Assembly: GCF_023062595.1 (NCBI RefSeq)
Contig: NZ_JALLAN010000011.1
Coordinates: 62,001-126,000 of the forward strand
DNA length: 64,000 bases
Source of the DNA: Arthrobacter rhizosphaerae
Lineage (GTDB): Bacteria; Actinomycetota; Actinomycetes; Actinomycetales; Micrococcaceae
Direction of reading: 5' to 3'
This document shows, piece by piece, positions 8,630 through 16,651 of the stretch. The notes beneath the pieces were generated by a model. The model was given only the letters and a program-made list of their open reading frames with translations, did no database searches and was not told where the DNA came from. The translations under genes and the position numbers were made by a program. Each line of letters starts with the position of its first letter. The stretch's first letter is position 1.

Positions 8630-9103
8630 TCACTGCCGTCCCGGCGTGTTTCCGAACCGCTCCCGCGCAGTTCGAGCGGACATGCCGAGGGCCGCACCGA
8701 TAGCCTCCCAGGAGTCTCCGTTCGCACGGGCGGCGCTGACGGCGGCGTCGAGTTCGGCCTGGGCCTTCGCGGCAGCCGTCCGGGCAGCAGTGATCCGGCG
8801 GAAGTCCGCGGCGTCCCTATCAACGTGAGGCGCCGGGCTCAGGCGAAGGAGCGTACCATCCACCCGCAGCGGCGCGGCTAGGTGCTCGACGTGCAGGACG
8901 TAACCTTCATCGGGCTCGCGCTGGACGTAGACGGTGAGGACGGCCTTTCCCTCGCTGTCATCAAAGTCCACTTTCCCGTAGCTCTCACTCGGGCCAACAG
9001 GCCATGGCCGCGGCTTCAACCGCCCTCCAGTTTCGTACGGCGTCGGCTCGGGGACGGGCTTCCCGACCCGGAAGCCGGGGGCTTGCGCTTCGCGAGGGGT
9101 CAT
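8630..9103 (-). CDS. Hypothetical protein with C-terminal helix-turn-helix
   Basis: I do not recognise a named family. The 157-residue protein has a Pro-rich N-terminus, a middle beta-rich region (GKAVLTVYVQREPDEGYVLHVEHL) and an Ala-rich helix leading into a likely helix-turn-helix (SWEAIGAALGMSARTARERFG). It is acidic to neutral with no membrane segment. AAGGAG lies about 11 bases before the ATG. Proteins of this type are common on mobile or accessory DNA in actinobacteria, which fits its place just after the tRNA gene. It may be a small DNA-binding regulator. Confidence 0.65.
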   Translation of the reverse strand: MTPREAQAPGFRVGKPVPEPTPYETGGRLKPRPWPVGPSESYGKVDFDDSEGKAVLTVYVQREPDEGYVLHVEHLAAPLRVDGTLLRLSPAPHVDRDAADFRRITAARTAAAKAQAELDAAVSAARANGDSWEAIGAALGMSARTARERFGNTPGRQ

Positions 9104-9691
9104 ACTGACCGTTCTCCTTCAAGTTGTCTTCCCACTTCACCCCGATGCATAGGGCCACAGCAAGCGCTCTGAGATGGGTGATACTGCTTCATATTCGATT
9201 CCCCCATCCACTTGATCACTTGATGTTCGCAGCGGCACGCGGGCAGCGCTCTAGTACAAATACCAGTACAAGTCACTGCGGGTTGAAGCGCACGAGTACC
9301 CGGTACTCGATTCTCCCCGCCAAGAAGTAACCGACCATGAAACCGAACGAGCGTAAGAGATAGCGGACGTGCTGTGGCCAGAGGCCACGATGCGTACCCA
9401 GGACGCTTGGACGACGCTGAAGTTCCGCTTCTTCCAGCTGTTCTCGCGGCGCTAGAGCAGACTTACGTGGATCTGTCCCCCGAAGAACTGCGTGCGGCGT
9501 GCATGGCACTCGAAGGAAAACATCCCTTCTTCCCGTGGGCTCAATCGACGCGCCGAAATTGAATCAACCGACAGTACTGCCGGAGGCGTGATAATTCCAT
9601 TCGTTGGATGTATCTTCAGTGGGGGCGTCTATCGCCTCTCATGGGGGAATTTCGTCGTCCCCGAAACATTCAACGAAAGGGATCGACAACG
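9104..9691. other. Gene-poor stretch of the putative island
   Basis: 588 bases without a convincing gene. The left part holds the promoter region of the minus-strand HTH gene and an AT-richer patch around 9180-9270. A weak open frame lies at 9374-9562 (separate entry). The right end carries the ribosome binding site of the secreted protein at 9692. The stretch reads like decayed coding DNA. Confidence 0.5.
9374..9562 (+). CDS. Possible small protein or gene remnant
   Basis: A 62-codon frame from a GTG. The middle (LPAVLAALEQTYVDLSPEELRAACMALEG) looks protein-like, with helix-favouring composition, but there is no convincing ribosome binding site and no family I recognise. It may be the tail of a broken gene rather than an intact one. 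Confidence 0.25.
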   Translation: MARGHDAYPGRLDDAEVPLLPAVLAALEQTYVDLSPEELRAACMALEGKHPFFPWAQSTRRN

Positions 9692-10585
9692 ATGAGTTAT
9701 CAATCTAAGGCCCTGCGTGCTCTCTTGGCGGCCGGCCTGACAGCGGTGCTCTGTGCCGGAGCGACCGTCACGGCGCTGCCGGCGCTCGCCGCAGAAACGG
9801 AACTGCAGGTCGTTCAGCACAACACGGATCAGGTTGACCAGCGCTGGACCGATGTCCTGAAGCGTGCGGGCGACAACGATGCAGTGCTCGCGGAAGAGGT
9901 CTGCGAGGCCTCGTACGAAAAAGCCAAGAAGGACAACCCCAACTGGACCTTCTCTTTCCACCGGCAGACATTGACTCCTGGCGCTACTGGTGCGGCTACA
10001 TGCCCGGAGTCGGAGAAGGGCACGAAGTCAGCGGACGGCACAGAGCACAAGACCTGGAAGGGCCTTGTCGCCGTTCACCCCGGCAAAGGCGACACCAAGG
10101 ACATTGATTTCTACGGCGCCGCAGTCAACGAGGAAAAGGTCAAGATCTTCGGGATGGCTTGTGTGGACTTTCGGAAGGCCGGCAAAAAGGTAATCGCCTG
10201 CGCGACGCACCTGCAGGTTGATTCGGATACAGCACGCACCGAGCAGACGCAAAAAATCAAGAAGATCACCAAAAAGTGGATCAATAACGACTTTTCCGTC
10301 GTCGTCGGGGGTGACTTCAACACGGGCCCGACCACACCCGCGATGACGAATATGTACAAGTTCCCTGACGGGGAGGGAAGGTTCGTGGAAGCGCATCAGC
10401 TCAAGACCGGAAAGGCTGCTCGCGCGGGTGCGGACACGGCGGTTGGGCCTGAGGGTGACGGTCGGAAGATCGACTATGTGTTCTTCGACGCTAAGCACAC
10501 CCCGTTGAAGTCAGGGGGGACCTTTGAGGTGACTCCGGTAGCCGGCGGACACGCGATCCTTGAAGCGAAGGCCACCATCAAATAA
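9692..10585 (+). CDS. Secreted endonuclease/exonuclease/phosphatase-family protein
   Basis: A 297-residue protein with a clear Sec signal peptide (LRALLAAGLTAVLCAG..., cleavage after ALPALAA, about residue 34). The mature part is an EEP (DNase I/sphingomyelinase-type) fold: the metal-binding Glu region is DNDAVLAEEV, followed by ATHLQVD, VVVGGDFNTGP (catalytic Asp/Asn) and KIDYVFFD. The final SDH motif is replaced by GGH, keeping the His but not the Asp. It probably cleaves phosphodiesters outside the cell, but substrate is open (DNA, RNA or lipid). ATG 9692 gives a good signal peptide; upstream in-frame starts do not. It lies inside the putative tRNA-Ser island. Confidence 0.8.
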   Translation: MSYQSKALRALLAAGLTAVLCAGATVTALPALAAETELQVVQHNTDQVDQRWTDVLKRAGDNDAVLAEEVCEASYEKAKKDNPNWTFSFHRQTLTPGATGAATCPESEKGTKSADGTEHKTWKGLVAVHPGKGDTKDIDFYGAAVNEEKVKIFGMACVDFRKAGKKVIACATHLQVDSDTARTEQTQKIKKITKKWINNDFSVVVGGDFNTGPTTPAMTNMYKFPDGEGRFVEAHQLKTGKAARAGADTAVGPEGDGRKIDYVFFDAKHTPLKSGGTFEVTPVAGGHAILEAKATIK

Positions 10586-10591
10586 CCCGAA

Positions 10592-10641
10592 GAGCGGACG
10601 GTCAGTTCAGAGGCTGGAGCGCTGGACTGACCGTTCTGCTC
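10592..10641. terminator. Bidirectional hairpin between convergent genes
   Basis: Inverted repeat GAGCGGACGGTCAGTTCAG / CTGGACTGACCGTTCTGCTC (two small imperfections) with an 11-base loop. It lies between the ends of the EEP gene and the minus-strand GNAT gene, whose stop is inside the right arm. Likely a shared terminator. Confidence 0.7.
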
Positions 10642-11137
10642 ACAGAGGCAGTGTCTCGCCGGTTATGGATCCAACTCGCGTCACCCTCGGGCTAACAAAC
10701 AACGCTGGCTTTTCCCCGCCCTGGATGTGTTCGTACCGTTGCCATCCCAGGGACGTCCAGAAGCCTTCATCACCACCCGGGATGGCAACAATCGTTCGTC
10801 CCGGGAACCGGTTCTTCAATAGTTCAACTGCCCGGGACCCGTAGCCCTGGCGGCGATAGCCGGCGGCCACCTCCATAAAATCTATGAGGACCACATCTTC
10901 CGGGTCAGCTGCCACATCATAGCCGTCCAGAGAACCAGCAGGATCTTCGATCAGCATCCGGACGACTTCGTGCCCTTCCAGTAGGAAACTGAAGAAACAG
11001 TCGGCCGGTGACGCTGCGATGACTTCGCTGGCCTGCCAGCATTCCTGGGTGAAGTCTTCGGAGGCCTCAAACGGTGAAAGTACCGCGCCTCCATCCGACG
11101 TCGGCCAGACCCGCTCTATTTGAAGGTCCTGCTTCAC
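10640..11137 (-). CDS. GNAT-family acetyltransferase
   Basis: A 165-residue GNAT-fold protein. The acetyl-CoA binding loop is visible as VAAGYRRQGYGSRAVELL (R/Q-x-x-G-x-G/A pattern), preceded by beta-4 (VVLIDFMEV) and followed by FWTSLGWQRYE, the usual C-terminal substrate wall. It transfers an acetyl group from acetyl-CoA to an unknown amine. Translation starts at GTG 11137 without a visible ribosome binding site, possibly leaderless. It lies within the putative tRNA-Ser island. Confidence 0.8.
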   Translation of the reverse strand: MKQDLQIERVWPTSDGGAVLSPFEASEDFTQECWQASEVIAASPADCFFSFLLEGHEVVRMLIEDPAGSLDGYDVAADPEDVVLIDFMEVAAGYRRQGYGSRAVELLKNRFPGRTIVAIPGGDEGFWTSLGWQRYEHIQGGEKPALFVSPRVTRVGSITGETLPL

Positions 11138-11141
11138 AGGA

Positions 11142-11612
11142 TCAATCTAGCCCCGGCCGACCCGGATCAGCCACGGGAATGCCCTGGGGCTTTCTGCCCC
11201 GGGTCCGCCCTGACGTCCAGCCTGGCAGCCGCTCATCCAGAGCAGCCGCTTTTGCCGGATCCAGTTCTCCGCGGCGGGTTTTGTAACGCTGGGTGTGCAG
11301 CCACACACCGAGCTCATGCTCCACTCCCCGATGTTGGCCTTGTGCCGTGGCCAGTCCTGCCCGGATCCCCGGTACTCGATCAGGGCTGTAAAGCGTTCCT
11401 GCCATCTCGCTTCATCGCTTGCGACCCGAGACAAACCCTGCCAATCAGGCAGGACACTGAGCCTGTCCTGAAAGGCCGGCTGCAACGTCCGCTCGCGGGC
11501 ATGCCTACGGCGCCTTATCAGCCATTCCGCAAGGTTTCGTTCTTGTTTGTCCTCTGCATCCGGAGAGGGATAACTGGTGTTCTTCCGGACCCAGGCGAGC
11601 CGAAGCCGGGTA
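11142..11612 (-). pseudogene. Helicase-associated (HA) domain protein, truncated and frameshifted
   Basis: Two reading frames together spell one HA-domain protein. From about 11612 down to about 11330 the frame reads ...QERNLAEWLIRRRRHARE..., then DEARWQERFTALIEYRGSG and DWPRHKANIG. Downstream of a one-base shift near 11320 the other frame continues HELGVWLHTQRYKTRRGELD...LPGWTSGRTRGRKP to the stop at 11142. Repeated W...LG.WL..QR...R.G.L motifs are the HA-domain signature. The N-terminus is lost where the frame meets a foreign esterase tail. A sequencing error could explain the frameshift but not the missing N-terminus. Confidence 0.75.
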
Positions 11613-11703
11613 TGACTTCCGCCTCGTCCTAGGCGAAGGCGGCCACAGCCCCAACCACGGCGGAGTCCTGCTTCCCGACGCGCTCAGATGGCGCTACCGC
11701 TGA
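11608..11703 (+). pseudogene. C-terminal remnant of an enterochelin-esterase-like hydrolase
   Basis: About 30 codons ending at TGA 11701-11703 read DFRLVLGEGGHSPNHGG followed by VLLPDALRWRYR. This matches the C-terminal signature of enterochelin-esterase-type alpha/beta hydrolases, where GEGGHS carries the catalytic His. Nothing upstream continues the frame; the HA pseudogene lies there on the other strand. It is therefore a truncated scar. Confidence 0.6.
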
Positions 11704-11807
11704 TCTGACCTGATCAGCCGTCGGTGGAGCCCTCAACGTACGTGAACACATCCCGACCCTTGTCATCCCGGTCGAGGTAAGCGGAAACACCGCAGGTGGA
11801 CAGAAAT

Positions 11808-12488
11808 TCATGGCTGGGTGGGCAAAGGGGTCTGCTCGATGTAATTGATCACCAGGAAATCGCCTGCCGGCACCAGCTCCACATACCAGCGGGTGGGGGT
11901 TTCCCAGCCCTCCCAGGAACCTCCGTCTGCGGTCCCGGTGGCCGGACGAGGCCTATAGACGGCGTCGAACTTCAGGAACGTTCCATTGTCCGTGGCACTG
12001 GAGTCAATCTCCTGGAGCAGCTCGAAGGTTCCGCGGCCGCCCTGGCCGGGTTCGGCCTTCGCAACGCTCCGCAGGTTCCGGGCATTCATGGCCTCCACCG
12101 CCCCGAAATACTGCTGCCACGCAACGTCAGAGTGCGAGGTGAAAACCGTGGCGGCATACGCCTCGGCATTCCGGGCCGCAAGCTGCTCCACGCATTTTTC
12201 CGGTACGGATCCGCCGGATGCCCACGAAGTCAGGGTCTCAGAGCCGGCGTTCAACCAGGCGCTGTATGTGTTGAGGACACCGCCGATGGCTTCCTTGGGA
12301 GTTCCCCGGGGAATCCGCACCGGTACGATGTCCTCCTTGTCCAGGAAGGGGCAGTTTGCGTCCACCAGCGATGTGGGGCTGGGCGGCAACGGCGGCGGTG
12401 GAGAAGGAAAAAGGCTGCATCCCGACACTCCCGCCGCCAGCGCAAGCAAGGCAGCCGCCGTCGTGATTTTCCTGCCAAGCATTTTCAT
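11808..12488 (-). CDS. Putative lipoprotein with NTF2-like features
   Basis: A 226-residue protein with a lipoprotein signal: MKMLGRK, hydrophobic TTAAALLALAAG, lipobox VSGC (Cys24), then a Pro/Ser-rich linker (PSPPPPLPPSP). The mature part has no family I can name with confidence; AIGGVLNTYSAWLNAGSETL and the beta-rich C-terminus ending in GDFLVINYIEQTP suggest an NTF2-like small-molecule-binding fold. GGGGAG lies 6-8 bases before ATG. It should be anchored on the outer face of the membrane. Confidence 0.75.
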   Translation of the reverse strand: MKMLGRKITTAAALLALAAGVSGCSLFPSPPPPLPPSPTSLVDANCPFLDKEDIVPVRIPRGTPKEAIGGVLNTYSAWLNAGSETLTSWASGGSVPEKCVEQLAARNAEAYAATVFTSHSDVAWQQYFGAVEAMNARNLRSVAKAEPGQGGRGTFELLQEIDSSATDNGTFLKFDAVYRPRPATGTADGGSWEGWETPTRWYVELVPAGDFLVINYIEQTPLPTQP

Positions 12489-12578
12489 TAGCGCTCCCCC
12501 AATTCGGCCGGCCCCGTTCAGCCAACGCTGACTAGCCTAGCCAGACCAGCGGCGTCCGGACTCGTCCTGCGGGATGAT

Positions 12579-12712
12579 TCAGCCGGGATAGATGGACACC
12601 GCGCCGGCCTTAATGACAAAGAACGCCTTCATTCCGGGGGCCAGGCCGAGCTCAGCGGTCGCTTCGGGCGTGACGTCGGCACTGAGCTGGCCCCGTTCCC
12701 CCGCCCGGACCC
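12579..12712 (-). pseudogene. C-terminal remnant of molybdate ABC transporter ATPase (TOBE domain)
   Basis: The last 40 or so codons before TGA (12579-12581) read GERGQLSADVTPEATAELGL then APGMKAFFVIKAGAVSIYPG. This is the end of the TOBE domain of ModC-type ATPases. No Walker or signature motifs are found upstream; similarity stops around 12712, 43 bases from the end of the nuclease-domain gene. It is a fragment left by deletion or insertion. Confidence 0.65.
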
Positions 12713-12754
12713 GCCGACAGCCTCTAGACCATCGCCGCCTCATGGGTCTCCGGA

Positions 12755-15127
12755 CTACGGGTCGGGCACCAGGCATAGGCTGGCCGCGCCCGAAGTGACC
12801 CGGAACCCGAAGCTGGGCCCGCCCGCGTCGACCCACGGCTTCACCGGCAACACGATGAACTGGTCCGTGTCATCCACGGAGCACTGGTCGTAGAACTGCG
12901 CCAGGTCAGTGCCTTGGTATGATCCCTCGGCCTTGGGTACTGGCTCCACGGAGGCGACAATGCCCGAGAGATCCACCGCCTGATTCGTGGACCAGAACGG
13001 GAACTCATCGCAGACTGTCACGGCCTTGATCCTGCCGGTGCAGGCGTTCGGCTGCCACTGAGGGTGTTTTCTTGGTCGGTCGTACCACTTGCGGTCGTAG
13101 CCTTTGTTTGTCGCGGCCTGGCCTTTCTTGCTGTACTCCGGGGCGAACCACTGCGCCCGCTGTGTGGGCTGCGGCCAGCCCGAGTTGTTGCCGCCCATGG
13201 CGGTCACGATGTGGTTTCCGGTCTGTGGCATGGGGTTGAATTTGTAGTTTGCGGCGCCGGGGACGTACACGGCGAAGTCGGCGCTGCATCCGGCGACAGC
13301 GGGGAGCGTGCCCTGCTGGGCGGAGCAGGCTCCGTCGATGGCCCGCTTGAGTGGCGCGTCATCGGTCGCGGCCCATGCAAAGGGTATGTTGTGCTTGCCG
13401 GCTATCTGGTCGGTGGTCTTGACCACCTCGGCGTACATCTTCAGGCTGTTGTACCACTCGCCCTCGTCCGCGCCCCAGTTGTCGAAGGCGTCGAAGTCCG
13501 TGTCGATGTTGATCGGGTATTCGAGGAGGCCATAAATGCCCAAATCCCCGGGCCAGAGAAGTACGAGAAGTGCACCCAGCGCGATCCCTATGCCGATTCC
13601 CGCGGGGCTGACGACGAGGAAAGCGGTCCGGGCGGTAGTCTTGCCCGCAACCTCCAGGACCTTAGCCGTTGCCGGTGAAGGCGCAAACAGCACCACGCAG
13701 GAGTCATCCTGACACCACGTGATCGGTTCGATCTGGATCTTCTGCCCGGGTGCCGGCGCACCGGCGACAACGTCATTGAATGACGAGATCACCGGTCCCC
13801 GGCCGGGAGGCGCCACGGCCAAGAGCAAGTCGGTGAGGTTGTCCACACAGTCGAGGATCTGTTCCCCGGACGGAGGCAGGAACGCGTCAATGCAGCTGCT
13901 GTTAGCGACGGTGTAGCAGCCCTCGAACACCTGCGTACTCCCCGCGGGTACCGGCACACCGGCGCGTGCGTCCGCCGCGACGTAGAAGTCCCCGCCCATT
14001 CCGGCGCATCGCGAGCTCTCGCTGGCCGTCAGCTGCGTGGTCGCGGGTGACACCACGTCTTCGCCTTTCGTGGTGGTGAACGAGCCGGACAGGCTCCGCG
14101 CCACCGTGCCGTCGGCGTGCAACGCGTCGACGCGGAACTCGTACTGGGTGCTCCCCTCCAGGGGCTCGATCAGATAGTTGATGGCGTCCTGCGGGGTGCA
14201 CGGTTTCGCCGGCTTCCCGGTGTCGTCCAGGCAGTTCTCCGCCAGCGGGAACTCGTCGTACTCCTCATCGTCGAGGAAGACACGGTATGTGACGTCCGCG
14301 GGAAGATCGGGATGCCATGTGACGGTGGCGGCACCCTGCTCCGCGTCGAAGGCCAAGGCCAGGTCGCCTTCTGGTGGCGGCGGTGCCGCGTCCGTCGTGA
14401 AGGACGCCGTGGCGGGTGTCTTCGAGGTGTTGCCTGCAAGGTCGATTGCCACCACGGACACTGTGTGGGACGTAGACGGCGCAAGCCCGGTGATCTTGTA
14501 GGAGCGGGTGCCGACGGTGGTCCGCTGCGCGGCACCACCGTCGACCGTGACCTCGTACCCTGCAAGGCCATAATTGTCCGTGGCCTCGCCCCACGTCACA
14601 GTCGCAGTAGTCGCACCGATGCTGCCGATGGCCAAGCCGGGAACGTCGCTTGGTGGGATCAGATCGACCACCGTGAAAGAGCGCAGAATCCTCGCGGATC
14701 GCTTGGGTTCGCGCTCGGCACGGGCGCACACCTCGTTCGCCCCGAGGTGGGGAGGGCGCAGACTCGTAGACCACGATGCCGCCCACGCTGCCACGTCCTC
14801 CGGCGGTGGACCGAGCGTGAAGTCGGACGACGTCACCTTCTCGTCCGAGACGTCAACCATGGCTGCTTGCTTGTGCAGGATGCCGCCGATCGCGATCTTC
14901 CCGTGCTCGTCGACCGGGACCTGCGCCTCGCTCGCTGGCTCGTCGACCCGCAGGCGAATGGAAGCGTGGTTCTCCTCCGGCACGGTCATGTCGGCGCATC
15001 CAGCAGGCGAAGGCTGCACCTCCTCGGCCGCGTTGGCGGGCTGCGAGCCCACCAGGGCGCCGGGGACAAGGAGTGAGACCACGACGACGGTTGCCAGCAA
15101 GGTCCTGCCAAGGTATTGACTGCGCAT
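12755..15127 (-). CDS. Large secreted FN3 protein with C-terminal NucA/NucB-type nuclease domain
   Basis: A 790-residue exported protein. It has a Sec signal peptide (LLATVVVVSLLVPGALVG, cleavage near ANAAEE), an uncharacterised N-terminal domain, one clear fibronectin type III domain (about residues 160-245, ATTATVTWGEATDNYGLAGY) and a second FN3-like domain (about 250-350). A Cys-rich region and a hydrophobic stretch (AGIGIGIALGALLVLLW, about 525) follow. The last 130 residues resemble DNA-entry nuclease NucA/NucB, with VTVCDEFPFWSTNQ, GSYQGTDLAQFYDQC and DQFIVLPV. It probably degrades DNA at or outside the surface. GGGGGG lies before ATG 15127. It sits at the right end of the putative tRNA-Ser island. 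Confidence 0.78.
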   Translation of the reverse strand: MRSQYLGRTLLATVVVVSLLVPGALVGSQPANAAEEVQPSPAGCADMTVPEENHASIRLRVDEPASEAQVPVDEHGKIAIGGILHKQAAMVDVSDEKVTSSDFTLGPPPEDVAAWAASWSTSLRPPHLGANEVCARAEREPKRSARILRSFTVVDLIPPSDVPGLAIGSIGATTATVTWGEATDNYGLAGYEVTVDGGAAQRTTVGTRSYKITGLAPSTSHTVSVVAIDLAGNTSKTPATASFTTDAAPPPPEGDLALAFDAEQGAATVTWHPDLPADVTYRVFLDDEEYDEFPLAENCLDDTGKPAKPCTPQDAINYLIEPLEGSTQYEFRVDALHADGTVARSLSGSFTTTKGEDVVSPATTQLTASESSRCAGMGGDFYVAADARAGVPVPAGSTQVFEGCYTVANSSCIDAFLPPSGEQILDCVDNLTDLLLAVAPPGRGPVISSFNDVVAGAPAPGQKIQIEPITWCQDDSCVVLFAPSPATAKVLEVAGKTTARTAFLVVSPAGIGIGIALGALLVLLWPGDLGIYGLLEYPINIDTDFDAFDNWGADEGEWYNSLKMYAEVVKTTDQIAGKHNIPFAWAATDDAPLKRAIDGACSAQQGTLPAVAGCSADFAVYVPGAANYKFNPMPQTGNHIVTAMGGNNSGWPQPTQRAQWFAPEYSKKGQAATNKGYDRKWYDRPRKHPQWQPNACTGRIKAVTVCDEFPFWSTNQAVDLSGIVASVEPVPKAEGSYQGTDLAQFYDQCSVDDTDQFIVLPVKPWVDAGGPSFGFRVTSGAASLCLVPDP

Positions 15128-15637
15128 CTGAAGCCCCCCATGGAATCAGTGATCGCCTGTCATGACATTAGATTTCAACATGCTTACCGTGTCTGTCATT
15201 TAAAGTCAACAAAGCTGTCACGTATGTGGGAGGTGCCAGAACGTCCGCCGTCAGGACGGCGCCCTTCTTCCATGTGGAAAGGATTGAAGTTCCCGAAAGA
15301 CCTGGCTGCGAGTTATGCCGGGGCGTTTCGCAAGATGGCCCACTGAGTACTGTTCGCTCATACTCAGTCGGTCTTGTGTGCGTCTAGCCGCCTGCGCAGC
15401 ATTACTGCAATCAGCTGCAGGTTCAGCGGGAACTGATAGTCCTCAATGAATAAGGCCTGGCTCTATATGTTCGTGCCGCGCACCGCTAGGATGCGTGCTA
15501 AATCCCACCGCCACCGCAGCCAGACATCTACGTAAGTCGGCTAATCTTGGGCTCTGAAGATCACCTGCGGGAATTTCCGTCACAGCGCCTACCCCTTCCC
15601 GGGTCAGCCGCGACACGTGCACCAGAACGGACAGATT
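15128..15637. other. Non-coding stretch with island right boundary
   Basis: 510 bases without an intact gene. The first part holds the promoter of the minus-strand nuclease gene. A short minus-strand frame (15364 to about 15460, ...ALFIEDYQFPLNLQLIAVML...) looks like the tail of a lost gene. The tRNA-end copy lies at 15500-15517. Confidence 0.5.
15500..15517 (+). other. Candidate right attachment site (tRNA-Ser 3'-end copy)
   Basis: AAATCCCACCGCCACCGC matches the tRNA-Ser 3' segment at 8354-8371 in 17 of 18 positions, same orientation. After it the sequences differ by an AG insertion before CCA. It would bound a 7.1-kb insertion. Confidence 0.5.
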
Positions 15638-16081
15638 ATGGTCTACGACCGTGAGCGCGAGCGGCACAACGATGCCGTGTACGCGGAACACAAGAGGGCG
15701 GTGGCAGCAGGCGAGAAGCGTGTTCTCCGCACGACCAGCACCGGTGAGCTGCACAGCTACCCCGGAGATGAGATCGGCTTCAGCCCCGGCCGAGGCCAGG
15801 CCCAGGTCAGCACATGGTGGGGTATGGGGATCCTGATGGTCGTCTCAGGAGCCACTTTCATTGCCATGTGTTGGATGTTCCTGCTCCCCTTGTGGCAGGG
15901 ACAAGGACCTGAATGGGGCGTGTTGTGGCCCATTGGCATCTCAGGGTTCTTCACTCCTTATGCCTATTTCCTTGCGCGGGATGAGTACCGGGCGACTCAG
16001 CTCCGCAAGCGGCGGGGCTCCCCGAAGCCTGGCACCGGCAACGTCGACATCAATCTCCTTGAGCTGGGGCAGAAGGACTGA
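15638..16081 (+). CDS. Hypothetical two-helix membrane protein
   Basis: A 147-residue protein I do not recognise. It has a charged N-terminus (YDRERERHNDAVYAEHKRAV), two membrane helices (about residues 63-86 and 95-115) and a basic C-terminus (LRKRRGSPKPG). ATG 15638 is preferred over the in-frame GTG 15617, though neither has a good ribosome binding site. It is the first gene beyond the putative island boundary and is followed by another small membrane protein on the opposite strand. Confidence 0.6.
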   Translation: MVYDRERERHNDAVYAEHKRAVAAGEKRVLRTTSTGELHSYPGDEIGFSPGRGQAQVSTWWGMGILMVVSGATFIAMCWMFLLPLWQGQGPEWGVLWPIGISGFFTPYAYFLARDEYRATQLRKRRGSPKPGTGNVDINLLELGQKD

Positions 16082-16138
16082 CGACCGGCGTCTTGCCCCA
16101 TCGGTCAGGCAGCACCGCTCCGTAGCCCCGCCGAAACG

Positions 16139-16549
16139 TTATCTCAGCCCAGCTGCACTTTGTTTGTCACTCTGCCGTTTCCGCTGCCACTGCACGGCGT
16201 GCCAGAAAAGCAGGCCGATGATCCCCTGTAGACCGGCCAATACGGCGAAGGGGGTGAAGTTCCTCAGTACCTGTATCAGCGTTTCGTTCTCAGATCCAGA
16301 GACGCCAACAGGTCCCATTACGCCCCCTCCAGGCGACATCATGTCCATATGAACCCAAACACCGCCACTTATCATGATGCCTACAAGCACCCAGAGGATG
16401 ATGACAAAGGGATTGGTGGAAAACCGTGTGGATTCCCTCCCTTCCCGTCCGGCCGAATCCATGGCCGAGGTGGCTGTTTCCGCGTCCAGGGGATTCCCGT
16501 TCTGGTCCAGTTCATGGAACGAAATCCGGTTAGCCTTTTCCTGCTCCAC
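16139..16549 (-). CDS. Hypothetical two-helix membrane protein
   Basis: A 136-residue protein of unknown function. A polar N-terminus (FHELDQNGNPLD) is followed by one membrane helix (about 46-68), a Met/Gly-rich outside loop (MDMMSPGGGVMGPVG), a second helix (about 98-115) and a basic tail. It is convergent with the neighbouring small membrane gene. No family recognised. Confidence 0.6.
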   Translation of the reverse strand: MEQEKANRISFHELDQNGNPLDAETATSAMDSAGREGRESTRFSTNPFVIILWVLVGIMISGGVWVHMDMMSPGGGVMGPVGVSGSENETLIQVLRNFTPFAVLAGLQGIIGLLFWHAVQWQRKRQSDKQSAAGLR

Positions 16550-16651
16550 GTTGACCCCTGCCGATTCACGCTGTTTAAGCCTGCCGCTACGTAGACCCTA
16601 GTCTTTCCAGCGGTGCTTGTGGGGACAGGCAGGGAATTTTCGCGGCCAGGA

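Noticed and set aside
15116..15346. 76-codon plus-strand frame in the region after the nuclease gene
   Set aside because: Starts inside the antisense strand of the nuclease gene and has no recognisable content or start signal.
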